Shown: positions 29,594-40,582 of the stretch, one piece after another
Position numbering within the stretch: the first letter of the stretch is position 1
Layout: each line of letters opens with the position of its first letter
From: Dermatophagoides farinae
Taxonomy: Eukaryota > Arthropoda > Arachnida > Sarcoptiformes > Pyroglyphidae
Direction: 5' to 3'
DNA: 64,000 nucleotides
NCBI RefSeq assembly: GCF_024713945.1
Contig: NW_027461519.1
Span: forward strand, 248,001-312,000
The notes under the pieces: generated by a model
Told to the model about the DNA's origin: nothing
Seen by the model: only the letters and a program-made list of their open reading frames with translations
Databases searched by the model: none
Program-made: the position numbers and the translations under genes

Positions 29594-31543
29594 TTAATTA
29601 CATTTTTTATAACCAATTATATATGTTTTACCCGTTGATCTTACTTTATAAAGAAACTTGTCTACGTGAACATCGCTGGTAATATAAAACAAACTAGAAA
29701 TTCTGCCAATTCTTAAGTTATGAAAGCTATCTGCAACATGCCCAATAATGTCGTGATTTTGAGTGCAGTTTATCAGTTTAATACTTTCATTTATCGATAA
29801 CACAATTGCGCTGCATTGATCACAGCACGAAAATATAGGACTGAAAACATGAAACTTTATTGTTAAATCAGTCGGCAACTCTAAATAGCTATGAGTGCCT
29901 ACGCATTGTATTGTCTGAATTTCAGTTGAAAAATTAGAACTATAAGCATAATCCCATCTTCTTAATTTAATACTGTTTTTAGTACGAACAAAATAAATTT
30001 GCTTTAGCGACAATTTAGCTAAATTGATAAAATGTTCTGGAAATAAAGGCTTGGAAAACGTCGTAAAAATACGAGATTTATCGTCTACGCCCATTAAGCC
30101 AGCACCTATTGAGTACAATCTGTGAATTATTTTTTTAATGTAAAAACCTTTTGGAATGATTAACGTTATTTGAGGTATCAAAGCATAAAATTCGCTGAAT
30201 TCTATCAAAATAGGCACGGCATTAATGTGTTCTGAGTATGAGTGTAATTTTTCGCTTTTTGGTTTGCACAAACTATTATTTGGCTTAGATGATTTATCCA
30301 TGTTGTTTATTTTAGTGACTTCTTTGTTCCAATTTTTGCGAGCGCGGCTACGAACACATTGTTCTATTGTATTTGCTTTGGCTTTGTTGGCGTCTTTAAA
30401 GCTTATTAAATTTAAAAAAGTATTTGACAATTGGATCTGAGTATCTAAGAAAGATTTCTTATAACTCGATCCATCATACCGCTTGGTACGTGGAGACTGA
30501 AACGGTCCGACATTTCTCATTAAGCAATTCAATTTTACTTCTTGAAACTGATTTTTTAGATTTAACGCGATATCTAGCCAGGCTGAATATTTCGGGGTAA
30601 ATATGGATTCTAACGTAAAAGTATCATGCTGAAAATTTTGATTGTCCGATAAGTCTAATCCATATTGTGATAACGCATCTGACAAAAAAGACAAAGCTAA
30701 TGGCCCGATAACTTCGAGCGTATTGAATTCTTTTATAGTAAAGTTGATTTTACTGTCTATACATGCCTGAACGCATTTAAAGAAGTTTAAAGGATGAATT
30801 CTAATAAGAGAATCATCTCCGCTGTTCAAACAAGCGATTGTAACGTTATTCCAATTTATTTTATTTAATCCACTTTTCAAACTGGAATCAATTAATTGCT
30901 CGAATTCAGACGTCTTTACTAAAAGAAACTGATGATAAGATGAATCAAAAAAAACACATTTTTGCTTAACTTTCTTATATATGTTTCTCATAGATTTCTG
31001 CGTTGAAGCTATTGGCAGTACAAAACCGTTTGAAATCTGCCTTAAATAATTTTTTGTCTCTACATCATTGATGTTATTGACGCAATGGTCATCTTGAACA
31101 AAATTAACTCGAGCGTTTACATAAATATCAGATTTTTTGTCGTATTTTCGATCACTAGATTTCGTAGTGTCATTTGTTATATAGTAGCTTGCTAAATGAG
31201 CACGTTTGCTAAACCATAAATGAGAATCTAGCCAGTTGGGATAGTTTTCTCTAAACTTGTATTTGTAATTTGCCCTCAAAATCCAGGCTCTATATTGACA
31301 TCTATTGATTTTCTTTGATATAGGAGTTGTAGAATCATTGTTTGGCTTCAACAGTCGATGAGATTTTGGAATTCTGTAAGGATTATGCGATTGCACTCGA
31401 CGACGCTGAGTAAAGGGTAATGCTTGAAAGTATCTTTTATTCTTTTGGTTTTTAGCAAGGAAATCACTTTCTAATAACTCGATGTTTGCTTTGAAGGTTT
31501 TCACATATTCAGGTACATCTAAAAAAGTCTTGTCTTCAAACAT
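29594..31543 (-). CDS. POP1: RNase P/MRP protein subunit POP1
   Basis: The first ATG in frame is at 31543; upstream codons to 31630 overlap the pyruvate decarboxylase gene and begin at a TTG. The 649-residue product has the POP1 N-terminal signature RYFQALPFTQRRRVQSHNPYRIPKSHR (about residues 40-66) and WLDSHLWFSKRAHLASYY (about 115-132). A POPLD-type segment (SIKLRRWDYAYSSNF) and a C-terminal glycine-poor domain follow. POP1 is the large scaffold of the RNase P and MRP ribonucleoproteins that process pre-tRNA and pre-rRNA. It is shorter than human POP1 (about 1000 residues). Confidence 0.85.
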   Translation of the reverse strand: MFEDKTFLDVPEYVKTFKANIELLESDFLAKNQKNKRYFQALPFTQRRRVQSHNPYRIPKSHRLLKPNNDSTTPISKKINRCQYRAWILRANYKYKFRENYPNWLDSHLWFSKRAHLASYYITNDTTKSSDRKYDKKSDIYVNARVNFVQDDHCVNNINDVETKNYLRQISNGFVLPIASTQKSMRNIYKKVKQKCVFFDSSYHQFLLVKTSEFEQLIDSSLKSGLNKINWNNVTIACLNSGDDSLIRIHPLNFFKCVQACIDSKINFTIKEFNTLEVIGPLALSFLSDALSQYGLDLSDNQNFQHDTFTLESIFTPKYSAWLDIALNLKNQFQEVKLNCLMRNVGPFQSPRTKRYDGSSYKKSFLDTQIQLSNTFLNLISFKDANKAKANTIEQCVRSRARKNWNKEVTKINNMDKSSKPNNSLCKPKSEKLHSYSEHINAVPILIEFSEFYALIPQITLIIPKGFYIKKIIHRLYSIGAGLMGVDDKSRIFTTFSKPLFPEHFINLAKLSLKQIYFVRTKNSIKLRRWDYAYSSNFSTEIQTIQCVGTHSYLELPTDLTIKFHVFSPIFSCCDQCSAIVLSINESIKLINCTQNHDIIGHVADSFHNLRIGRISSLFYITSDVHVDKFLYKVRSTGKTYIIGYKKCN

Positions 31544-31626
31544 ATCCAGGTGGAAATTTTTTTTTGAAGACGCATTATTAAATAAACTACTAAATTTATA
31601 GAAAATTATTATGTAGTTAAAAGATA

Positions 31627-33325
31627 TCAATGATGTTTTAGAGATTTGTAGCTATGCTTATATGTGATTTCGTTCGTTTCTGCCATGTTTTGCCCGGCTA
31701 GTTCAAGAGAACGCCCAAATTCGTTTCTGCCAAGTATAATTTGCACAACAATAGTTCTTCCTGGATTTTGGTCTATGAAAGTAAAAGTTTCCAATAGTTC
31801 TTCGTAGTTACGAACTAAATGTCCTTTTTCTCCGCCAAAAACACGAGGAATTTCTGCGTAATCCCAATGCGGTATATCGTTGTAAATATTATCGTCAATA
31901 GCTCGTTCAATGGTGTACCCATCGTTATCAATAATGAAAACGATGATGTCAAGGTTATTAGAAATATAACGACTAAGATCTTGCGCAGTGACTTGGAAGG
32001 ATCCGTCGCCTATAAATAACACAGTTCGTTTACCATTTTTCAAAGTTTTGTTAGCAATTCCTATACCTAGCGTTGCTCCTATTGTGTAACCAATACTTCC
32101 ATAAAACAACTGTGTGATCAACTCATTTCCGCTATTAAAAAATAAATCGCCCATTGCAAACATACTACTTCCTGTTTCTGCTACAACAGTTAGATTTTTT
32201 CCTAACCAGTTATTAATAGCTTGAAAAAATCCGTTCATAGATAAGATTTGCTTAAGATTTTTAGTAGCTTCTATGGGTAAGTTCTGGGGTAAGATACCAG
32301 ACTGTTTAGGGTAATCTGCTATCTGTTTTTTTTCGACTTTGGTTATTAAGCTTTCTAACACATTTTTGATATAAACGTTTGTAAAAATTTGATCGTCTTT
32401 AGCTACATAATCATCATGAATAATAAGCGTTTTTTCTTTATATAGTGAAGCTGTAAAAACCTTTTGTATTGAAATCGGTGAGCATTTCTCCCAAAATGAC
32501 AATTAAATCAGAATTTTCTAAATAATTTTCTACTTCATCCGTTGTCGTTCCGATGGAATACATTCCAATAAATTGTGGATGATCTTCTCCAATTATTCCT
32601 TTTGACATCATCATAGTTGTGTATGGTAATCCCGTGATTTCAAGCAATTTTTTAAATTGGTCTACAATTTGATATCTTTTTAATAATACCCCAGGCACTA
32701 AGACTGCGCGTTTAGCTTCAGAAATATTTTGACAAATAAATTTCGTAACTGATTCTAAGGTTGTCTTATCACTTGAATTAAACAGAGACAGATTCGAATT
32801 AAGTTTGATACTAGGAAGCTTTTTAATTGGCATGTCAGCAGGAATTACAAGATAAGCTGGTTTTTTTTCTTTTAAGCAAGTAGAAATACATCTGTCAATT
32901 TGTGCTTGTGCATTGTTTATGTCGAATATTATTTCAGCTGCGCAGCTAATTTCGCTGTACATTTTAAAAGGAATATGATAATCGTAAAACGTATGATGCA
33001 ACATTCTTTGATCTCTCCAATCTTGAGTCTTTGGAGCTCCAGTAATTTGTAATACTGGTACCCGCTCTGCTAAACTACCTGCAACAGCATTTAAGACGGA
33101 CAATTCCCCAACTGCGTAAGTTGTAATAACAACTCCTAAACCTTTAATTCTCGCATAACCATCTGCTGCATATCCAGCGTTTAACTCATTACAACAGCCA
33201 ATATACTCTACCTCCGAGTCGACTAAAACATCTAAAAGTTCTAAGTTGTAATCACCGGGTACTCCAAACACTTGTTCAACCCCGACTTCTTTTAACTTTG
33301 CAAATAGGTATTCTGAAAGCAACAT
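31627..33325 (-). CDS. PDC: Pyruvate decarboxylase, frame broken by one extra base
   Basis: The reading frame is split in two overlapping halves. A single-base skip at the five-T run (minus strand; plus positions 32455-32459) joins them into about 565 residues, the normal family length (yeast Pdc1 is 563). The alignment runs through DFNTKGF|TASLYKEKT without a gap. Catalytic features are present: ThDP-contacting E47 (CCNELNAGYAADGYAR), H110-H111 (RMLHHTFYDY), the ThDP motif GDGSFQVTAQDLSRYISNN, and GYTIE. The enzyme makes acetaldehyde and CO2 from pyruvate for ethanol fermentation. The break could be a homopolymer sequencing error, a real inactivating indel, programmed frameshifting, or a 10-nt GTTTTTACAG intron. 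It is divergent with the 192-residue unknown gene. Confidence 0.85.
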
Positions 33326-33363
33326 TTTTTATAGATTGAACATATTATGTAATAAAAATTATT

Positions 33364-33942
33364 ATGTTAAATATTATCACTTTGAATAATTTAACTGTGT
33401 CAACAAGTCTTATTTTGACGACAGCTAGCCGTGATGACGTAAAAAAAACGCTAAATTTATTAAATGTTCATTTGATTTATGAAGATCGAATATCAGATGA
33501 TGTTTTGGAGCATTATAATGAACCGCTTATAACAGTAGATTTAAAATCCAACCAAATCCAAGTTATTATTCCGTTTATTGAGTTAAATAATGCTGTTGAT
33601 TTTTATATAAATGAACATTTTAAAAGATTTGAATGCTGCAATGTTAAGTTAATTTTGGCCAAACCCTCTGATCTACAATTTGTTGAAGTCTGCAAAAAAT
33701 TACTGATTAATCATATCACAAATATTCAAATAACTGATCTAAAAAAACGATCAAAAGAAAAAATAAATAATTCTCTAAAGCAGTCGTGTAAAGAAAAAAA
33801 TAATTTGATTGAGTGCAGTTCTTATCAACTAATATTATTATTTAATGTAGATAACAAGATAAAAAATGAATATTTGACAACTGAAATAACAAATTATTTT
33901 GTAGCTCCAAATTTATTCTCGGCTTTAAACACTAGATGCTAA
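33364..33942 (+). CDS. Unrecognised 192-residue protein
   Basis: The ATG at 33364 opens a clean frame 38 nt from the divergent pyruvate decarboxylase start. The protein has alternating beta-like hydrophobic strands (SLILTTAS, PLITVDLKSNQIQVIIPF, VKLILAKPSDLQFVEVCKKLL) and a lysine-rich loop near residue 135. This looks like an alpha/beta fold. It has no signal peptide or membrane span. Proteasome-assembly-type folds were considered without support. No function is proposed. Confidence 0.55.
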   Translation: MLNIITLNNLTVSTSLILTTASRDDVKKTLNLLNVHLIYEDRISDDVLEHYNEPLITVDLKSNQIQVIIPFIELNNAVDFYINEHFKRFECCNVKLILAKPSDLQFVEVCKKLLINHITNIQITDLKKRSKEKINNSLKQSCKEKNNLIECSSYQLILLFNVDNKIKNEYLTTEITNYFVAPNLFSALNTRC

Positions 33943-34204
33943 ATAAGCTTGAGCAATTTAGATTAAAAGTAAAATAATTACACCAATAAGTTTATTTCCG
34001 TTCTCTGACTACCCATCTTAAAATTATATTCGTCGGTTTTGTTTAAATATTTCAATCTAAGTGATATAATATTAGTGATCTAGTCTAAATAAAAATTTTT
34101 ATGAAATTGAGAAGACTTTATAATCATATGTAATATCTAGATACTTTACTTAATATAATTAATTTTGATTAATCCATTGAGAATGAATTTTTTGTGTGTA
34201 TTTG

Positions 34205-36361
34205 ATGATTATAATTCTTTACCTTTTTCGCATTATAACTGGTTTAAGCTTTTCAAAAGCATGTAACAATGATTTTTGTCCAGAATTTTTGCCAGTTGGT
34301 TACAAAGGAATAAGTAAACAGTATGTTGATCACATTAGAACTTCGACATTTGAAGAAATAAAAAATGTGAATTTTGATATTATCATTGTTGGCGGAGGAG
34401 GTACTGGATGCCCATATGCTCGTAAATTAGCTGACGAAGGTTTAAATGTATTAATAATCGAAAGAGGAAACGCAAGGATTAAACATGTGCTTACGCATGA
34501 TATGTATGGAGCAGGATTAGTAATAGCAGACGAAGCTGTATCACAACCTTTGAAGTATACGTGTGGAGTGAGATCCCATGCTGCATCTGTTTTAGGAGGA
34601 GGAACTGCTATAGGTATGGGAATCATGATATTAGAATCTGAACCTTATTTAAATCAAATAGAAAAACATGGCAAAATAAAAATTGATCGAACTTTGTTTA
34701 ACCAATCAGTTAGTTGGATTATAGAACGCTTGTCAAACCCAGCCAAAATGATTGAGTCATATAGTTCGACATTAGTAAAGATATTTAAGGATATTGACTT
34801 TAAAAATTTCACAAAAAATAGCTTTAAAATTAGGACGGACGGCAGTTGGAACCCGGATAGTTTATTTAATGAACAAAAAGGAAAACTGAGACAAAGTTCT
34901 GATTATTTATTGGGGTCAGAAGATTATCCTCAACCTTCAAATTTGTATATTTTAACAGGCCACACAGCAGACGAAATAGAATTTGAAATGGTAAATAACG
35001 AACCACATGCACGCTGTGTTATATTCCATGAAACGAAAAAATCAGATATACAAAAAATAGGTTTGAGTGAATGTGGGCCATTAGTCAGAAAATCATATAT
35101 GACCAAACTATACAAGTATAGTGATAATATATTTTCTTTTTTCAGTAGAAGACACGAAGAACCTGTTGAGAAAAAAAAACTGTGCGCAAAACATAATATA
35201 ACACTAGCTACTGGAGCTATATTTACGCCAATTTTGCTGGCAAAAAGTAAAATTGGGAACAGTCGTCAAATGAAAGAACTTCAAATCGAAAATCCAATAT
35301 TAATAAACGAAAACCTTGGTAATAATTTTGTTGACCGCGGTTTGATTCCAATCGCACTATTTCGAGTTGATAATGCGGACCAGGCACAAGAGTTGGAGCC
35401 GCAGATTTGCGGTGTAGTTGGCCTCACGCCAATAGGAAAAAGTATAGAATACGATGAAAAATCAAGTGCTAAACTTGGGTCGAAATCGAAAACATGGGGA
35501 TTCACTTCTGTGGAAGAGATTACAGGAGGGCGAATAATTGAGGGTTTTGTTTATGCAACTAAAATAATTTTTCCGCCTAAAGTGCGGGATATGGTGGTGG
35601 TAGACCAGTTATTGACGCTGATAAATTATTGTAGTGAAACCAAACGGCATCAAAACTCGTGTGAATTTATGAAACCAGCAATAAAATGTTTAAGACAGCT
35701 TTCTGCAGTTTGGTATTTCATCAACGAGCCAAGATCCAACGGAAATATATTTTTATATCGCAATGGAAGTATAGAAATGAACCCTAAATATTTTTCTGAT
35801 CCGAAAGATTTGAGTGACGCTATACGTGGTGTGCAATCATTATTGAAAATGACTAGACAGGGAGGAAACGCTCAAGAGATTTACCAAGACAATTCTGCAA
35901 ACTCTTGTTCGACTATTATACATGAATTGATTTCGAAAGGACTAGATTATATTTTGAGTAACCGGCGCGACCCAAAGCTAATGGCGAGCCATGAACTAGG
36001 CTTTTTAGAACCGTCGTTTCACAAAGAAATATTTATGTACGAAATTAATCGATATTTAGACCAGACTCTTAGTACTTGGCCACCTTCAATCCCTAATCCG
36101 ACAAATGAAGAAGAAATCGAAAAATACTTAAAAAACACGTTTCAAAGTATTTGGCATTCTTCAGGGACAGCTCGCTTGGGCGACGTAGTAGATGGAGACT
36201 TTAATTTGATTGGAGTTAAGAACTTGAGTATAATCGACACAAGTATACTACCTCAAATGACCCGTATGAACCCGACATTTACTGTTATGGTTCTGGCCCA
36301 TTACGCCGCAACTAAAAAGATAATTGAACTTAATCGTAGAAAACTCAATATTGCATCGTAA
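34205..36361 (+). CDS. Secreted or membrane-entering GMC oxidoreductase
   Basis: The first ATG is at 34205. A signal peptide (MIIILYLFRIITGLSFSKA) starts the 718-residue protein. The FAD-binding Rossmann motif is FDIIIVGGGGTGCPYARKLADEGLNVLIIERG (about residues 56-87), and the GMC first signature follows at ASVLGGGTAIGMGIMI (about 123). The C-terminal signature WHSSGTARLGDVVDGDFNLIGVKNLSIIDTSILP carries the catalytic-type His, and the second position, usually His or Asn, is in RMNPTFTVM. GMC enzymes oxidise alcohols, sugars or related substrates with FAD, often making H2O2. Closest subgroups are hydroxynitrile-lyase or alcohol-oxidase types, but substrate cannot be read from sequence. A possible alternative 3' exon follows at 36423-36549. 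Confidence 0.85.
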   Translation: MIIILYLFRIITGLSFSKACNNDFCPEFLPVGYKGISKQYVDHIRTSTFEEIKNVNFDIIIVGGGGTGCPYARKLADEGLNVLIIERGNARIKHVLTHDMYGAGLVIADEAVSQPLKYTCGVRSHAASVLGGGTAIGMGIMILESEPYLNQIEKHGKIKIDRTLFNQSVSWIIERLSNPAKMIESYSSTLVKIFKDIDFKNFTKNSFKIRTDGSWNPDSLFNEQKGKLRQSSDYLLGSEDYPQPSNLYILTGHTADEIEFEMVNNEPHARCVIFHETKKSDIQKIGLSECGPLVRKSYMTKLYKYSDNIFSFFSRRHEEPVEKKKLCAKHNITLATGAIFTPILLAKSKIGNSRQMKELQIENPILINENLGNNFVDRGLIPIALFRVDNADQAQELEPQICGVVGLTPIGKSIEYDEKSSAKLGSKSKTWGFTSVEEITGGRIIEGFVYATKIIFPPKVRDMVVVDQLLTLINYCSETKRHQNSCEFMKPAIKCLRQLSAVWYFINEPRSNGNIFLYRNGSIEMNPKYFSDPKDLSDAIRGVQSLLKMTRQGGNAQEIYQDNSANSCSTIIHELISKGLDYILSNRRDPKLMASHELGFLEPSFHKEIFMYEINRYLDQTLSTWPPSIPNPTNEEEIEKYLKNTFQSIWHSSGTARLGDVVDGDFNLIGVKNLSIIDTSILPQMTRMNPTFTVMVLAHYAATKKIIELNRRKLNIAS

Positions 36362-37750
36362 TCACATTACGGAATCGAAATTTAATTTAATACAACAGCA
36401 ATCTAATATGAAAAACAAATAGTGCATTAATTACAGAAAATTCATTGCTTAAGAAGCCTAAATATGAAATATTAGATTCTACAAAAGATAACGATCAAAA
36501 CGGAGCTGATGTGCAAAAAATAACTGCAAAACAAATAAAAACAAACTAGTGTTTTTGGTTGTTTTTCTGATCTTATAATTGATGCGTGAATTAAGTATAA
36601 TTACTGCTTGAACACAAGTAGACTGCAACAAACTTGTTATATTAATATGAGTTTGAGTTGCCTATGTCATATAAAATTATTGAATTGCGGAGCGAACTTC
36701 AATAACGTTTCATGAAGACTAATTTTAACATTAATATGTTGATTAACGTGTAAATTTAAGATGAATTTCTCCAGTTGAGATATTCGTAAAAAGCGGACTT
36801 TGAAATAATTATTTACGCCAATCGATTTGCATAGCCCAATAGCAAACACGATTAAATCATGAAAACAAATTATTGACGAAGCATTGACGTACAATGCTAT
36901 ATTTACAAACCTCAAATATTTCTAGATTGCCAGTTTGTTAATTTTTTGATCATACATTGGTGGGTATTGTTATCATAAATTTTCCTGAATTAATGATACA
37001 TAGTACTAAGCGATTTTTACACTTTTTAAAAATTAAAGATCCACATTGGAATAACTTTTATTCTAATTTTCCAAAATGTTAGATTTTTAATAACATTATA
37101 AATCTTAACCTGAATAGGTTTTTTGTGCTGAAATTAAGCTGATGCCGTTTGTAAAGTGAGATTTATATGCTTATTCGCACAAATTTTCTTACTAAAGTAC
37201 AAAACTCTATGAGTACAAGTGTTTAAAACGATATGACTGTAACTCAACTAGCTACAATTAGATTAAAATGATTAAGATATTTACTGAGTCTAATGAAGTA
37301 TAAATAAAAACAAGAGAAACTATTTCACATCAAACTGAAGTAGTAGGAAAGAGAATCAATGACGTTTTTAATGAGTAATAAACTAAAATGAGCTATTGTT
37401 ACGATGAAGAATTTTTGGTAATGTGTGGTCTAAGTTTTTTAAAATTTTTATCAGTTCTGAAAATAAAATTTAACTCAAAGACTGCTTAAAAGCAATTGTT
37501 CTGAATGAAGTGTGTAGATGGAACAGTAGGCATGAGTTATCCTGACGGAATTTTATGAACAGAGCGTTTCTCAATTTTCTGTTTGTTTATATTTAAAATA
37601 AATCTAGTCTAATATTAATTCCAAGAACCTGACAAATATTGTAAAAATTATAATCTAAACTATAAGCACAGCTTATAGTAATTTTAAGTTAATAATAAAC
37701 AGCCTATTTTAGCGTTGATAACGTTAATATTGTTCGTTATAAAATATTTT
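36362..37750. other. Long gene-poor AT-rich region (1.39 kb)
   Basis: This is the longest stretch without a confident gene in the window. At 36423-36549 one plus-strand frame reads SALITENSLLKKPKYEILD... to a TAG and has coding-like composition. It could be a spliced 3' exon of the GMC gene (65-nt intron 36358-36422). The rest shows no frame, tRNA or obvious repeat. A minus-strand open stretch at 36667-36915 looks like chance. Confidence 0.45.
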
Positions 37751-38396
37751 TTATTTTTCATTTTTTTTAGCTTGAAGTACTTCTTGCTGATCCAAGGATC
37801 TTTCGTCTTCAGGAACTAATTCAGCAGCAGTCTAAAATGGGGATGGTAGATATACTTACGTCGTGTAATAAGATAGTTTTTAGGATTTGATCGTTTTCAC
37901 TTTGAAAAGCGTAGCTTAGCGGAGATTTGTTGAAGAAGTTTTTTTGTAACACTGAGAGTGGGCTAAGAAATTTGATAACTTAAAAAACTTACATGCTGGG
38001 CATATTGCATAAAACGCGTACGACTTCGACACATTCGTTTTGCACTGCCCAGTGCAGCGGAGTGTTTCCAAGGTTATTTGGAATATGCGGAATATTTAAT
38101 TCTGTAATAAGAAAGTTGACGAGTTTCTCGTTGCCACTAGCTGCGGCGAAATGAAGTGCATTGTTGCCATTGATGTCTTTTTGTAATAAAGACTCCAGCG
38201 TAAAAGGCGACTTTCCGTCTACTAGCTCGCATGCAAAGTCTTCGGGCAAGACGCCATTTTTAACGCAAGTTATAATTTCTTGTACTTCTTCTAAATTACC
38301 ATGACCACAATGGTAATGAAACTCATCTATTAATGTCCACTCGTCTTCTAGATCTGGATTTATTGCTCCTATGCTTTCGAGCGGCCTCAATACCAT
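37751..38396 (-). CDS. Ankyrin-repeat protein, three exons with two mini-introns
   Basis: Exons are 38396-37993, 37962-37860 and 37831-37751. They are separated by introns of 30 nt (37963-37992, GTAAGT...TCTTAG) and 28 nt (37832-37859, GTAAGT...TTTTAG). The product is 195 residues. At least three ankyrin repeats are seen: NGNNALHFAAASGNEKLVNFLI, LGNTPLHWAVQNECVEVVRVL, and NKSPLSYAFQSENDQILKTILLHD, the last created by splicing. The C-terminus is acidic then lysine-rich (TAAELVPEDERSLDQQ). Such small ankyrin proteins usually act as binding adaptors, and yeast Yar1-like ribosome chaperones are one parallel. No partner can be named from context. Confidence 0.75.
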
Positions 38397-38473
38397 TTAA
38401 TTAATATTTTTGAATTATTTAAAAAATGTCTCAAAAAAAAATTTAGCGTTATAGTATAAAGTTTCTTGTTGAT

Positions 38474-40042
38474 ATGGTTTCGAAATGTTCAATCTGCAAG
38501 CCTACAGATTATTGTACTCATTCATCTTGTAAGTGATTAAATTACTAAGTTTTAGTTTTGATCTCAATCCGAGCTGCTGCTAGCGCCAAATTTACTTCCA
38601 TTTCTAACTATGTTAGGATGAAACCGTACATTGCACCGGAGTACGAACACAATTTGCTGAAGAACACCTACAAACCACTTGGTTCTACTAAATTAGAGGT
38701 CGTCATTGACAAGTTCTTGTGGAATCCTGTCGCGACGATGTTACCGCGCTGGCTGCATCCTAATGTGCTAACTTTGATTGCTTTCTTATTTAGCGTATTA
38801 GGAGCATTCTTTCCGACTTTTCTTTTCAATTATGACGGAAAAAGCGTATCTCCTAGATGCATTTATTTGATATCCGCTATTTCGATTTTCCTTTACCAGC
38901 TTCTTGACGCCCTCGACGGAAAACAAGCTAGAAATTTGAAAATTGCCTCTTCTGCTGGCCAACTGTTTGATCATGGTTGCGATGCAATTACCACTTTTTA
39001 CATGTTATATACCGCATTGTCTGCTAGCCAATTTGGTTTCAGTTCTAATTGTGTGTTTATTATTACTGCGATTACTTATCATTTATTTATATGTAGTTGG
39101 TACGAATACGAATTTGAGAAATTTAAAACAAACATAGCTTCTACTGTTGGTATAACGGAGGCCCAATTACTACTGGTACTTCTAAACTTAATCTGTTTTG
39201 CTCGTCCTGGTATTTTCGCTTTTTGTCTAGTAGATATCATGCCAAAAATTCTAGCTAATGTTTTGAATTTCCCTCCCTTCAACATTAATTTAACGACAAT
39301 GGTATTCTACATTGTTTTTGCCTACGTTTACTATCTAAGTGGTACTGACTTATTAAACATTTTATCTACCTCTAAATTCAAAAATCCTAAAGAATCTGCA
39401 AGTATTTTTGTTACCCTATTCATTCACTTGTTTTGCCAATTCCACTATTTCTGGAACGGTACTATCGAACGCCACATGTTTGGTGTGACATTTATTGTTG
39501 CCATTTTCGGAGCTAACATCTGTTGGAGATTTATGCTTGCATCCGTTGCAAAATCTAAACCAATGTTAATTGACGCGCATACTGTTTTCTTCTATTTAGT
39601 CGGTATTATATTGGCTTTGCCACTCAGGAATAACATATGGGAAACTATCATTATTTACACGATGTGTGTTTATACCTTTATTTACATGCTTGGTTTCGTT
39701 TATGTTAACCTTAAGATGATGAAGAGAGTACTGAACATTTCTTTTTTTGTCGTTCCTCCTGCTAATATTCAAATAACTCCAGACAATAATGAAGCTAAAA
39801 AAAAGTCTGAAACAAAAACCGAAAAAAAAACAGTTAGTCTCGAACAAATAAACGACCCTCAACTTGCTTCAATTGTCAATAAGCTTGAGCTAATTAACTT
39901 GGAAAGTTTTAACACTAAGGTCGTCGATAGTGAAAATGATGATCATAACGTTGAAAGTGACATTGAAGAATGCAAGAATGATAATGACATGACTAAACCT
40001 CTGTTAAATAGAAAAAATAACCAATCGTCATTAAATCAGTGA
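38474..40042 (+). CDS. Choline/ethanolamine phosphotransferase (CDP-alcohol type)
   Basis: The 513-residue model joins exon 1 (38474-38528) to exon 2 (38556-40042) over a 27-nt intron (38529-38555, GTAAGT...TTTTAG with TACTAAG). The alternative is to start at the internal ATG of MKPYIAPEYEHN (38618), where family homology begins. The CDP-alcohol phosphotransferase motif DGKQARNLKIASSAGQLFDHGCD is complete, with its Asp residues. About eight to ten membrane segments follow, matching ER-membrane CEPT/EPT proteins that make phosphatidylcholine or phosphatidylethanolamine from diacylglycerol. The C-terminal 110 residues are a charged cytosolic tail. The short exon-1 peptide is Cys-rich (SKCSICKPTDYCTHSS) and could instead be an upstream ORF. 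Confidence 0.85.
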
Positions 40043-40582
40043 TATGAAACCAAATATCTCTTTTAATGCTTTTATTTTCAGCTCTGATGGGGAAATGATA
40101 ATTTCTACAATGAAATCTTAAAAATTAATTGCTTTTTACATTGGATGAATATTGAATACCTTATTATTTTTTTGATCATATTTAACTCGTTCATTTTCTA
40201 ATATAAAACTAGTCAAACTAATTTTTGGTAAGAATTCTGTTGTATTTTGTGGAATCAATCCATTTGATCGGCATCGAAAGTAAATACTCATCAACAATAA
40301 TCTGACTCGATTTATTGGCTTAGGGAACTGTTATCTATGCACTTTTTGTTGTTTTATCAGAAAGCATAATATGAAGCAAATAATGATATATGAATTTGTC
40401 AGTTCACACACTTGTCAGCTTTTTTCCTATTTGAATTAACAAAAGTAAGATTTTTAAGTTGGCTTTAGAAGGACTTATATTAGCTAGTTAAGATTATTTA
40501 TTCTGGTAGGATAATCTAAGTAACACATATTATTAAATTTAAGGCTATGTATAAGACTCAAAACTAACAAAACAGCAACTTG
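40043..40582. other. Intergenic AT-rich region (540 nt)
   Basis: No coding frame, tRNA or repeat is seen. It should include the terminator of the phosphotransferase gene and the promoter of the giant surface-protein gene, which run in the same direction. Confidence 0.5.

Noticed and set aside
36667-36915. 82-codon minus-strand frame in the gene-poor region
   Set aside because: No domain and AT-driven composition; most likely chance.
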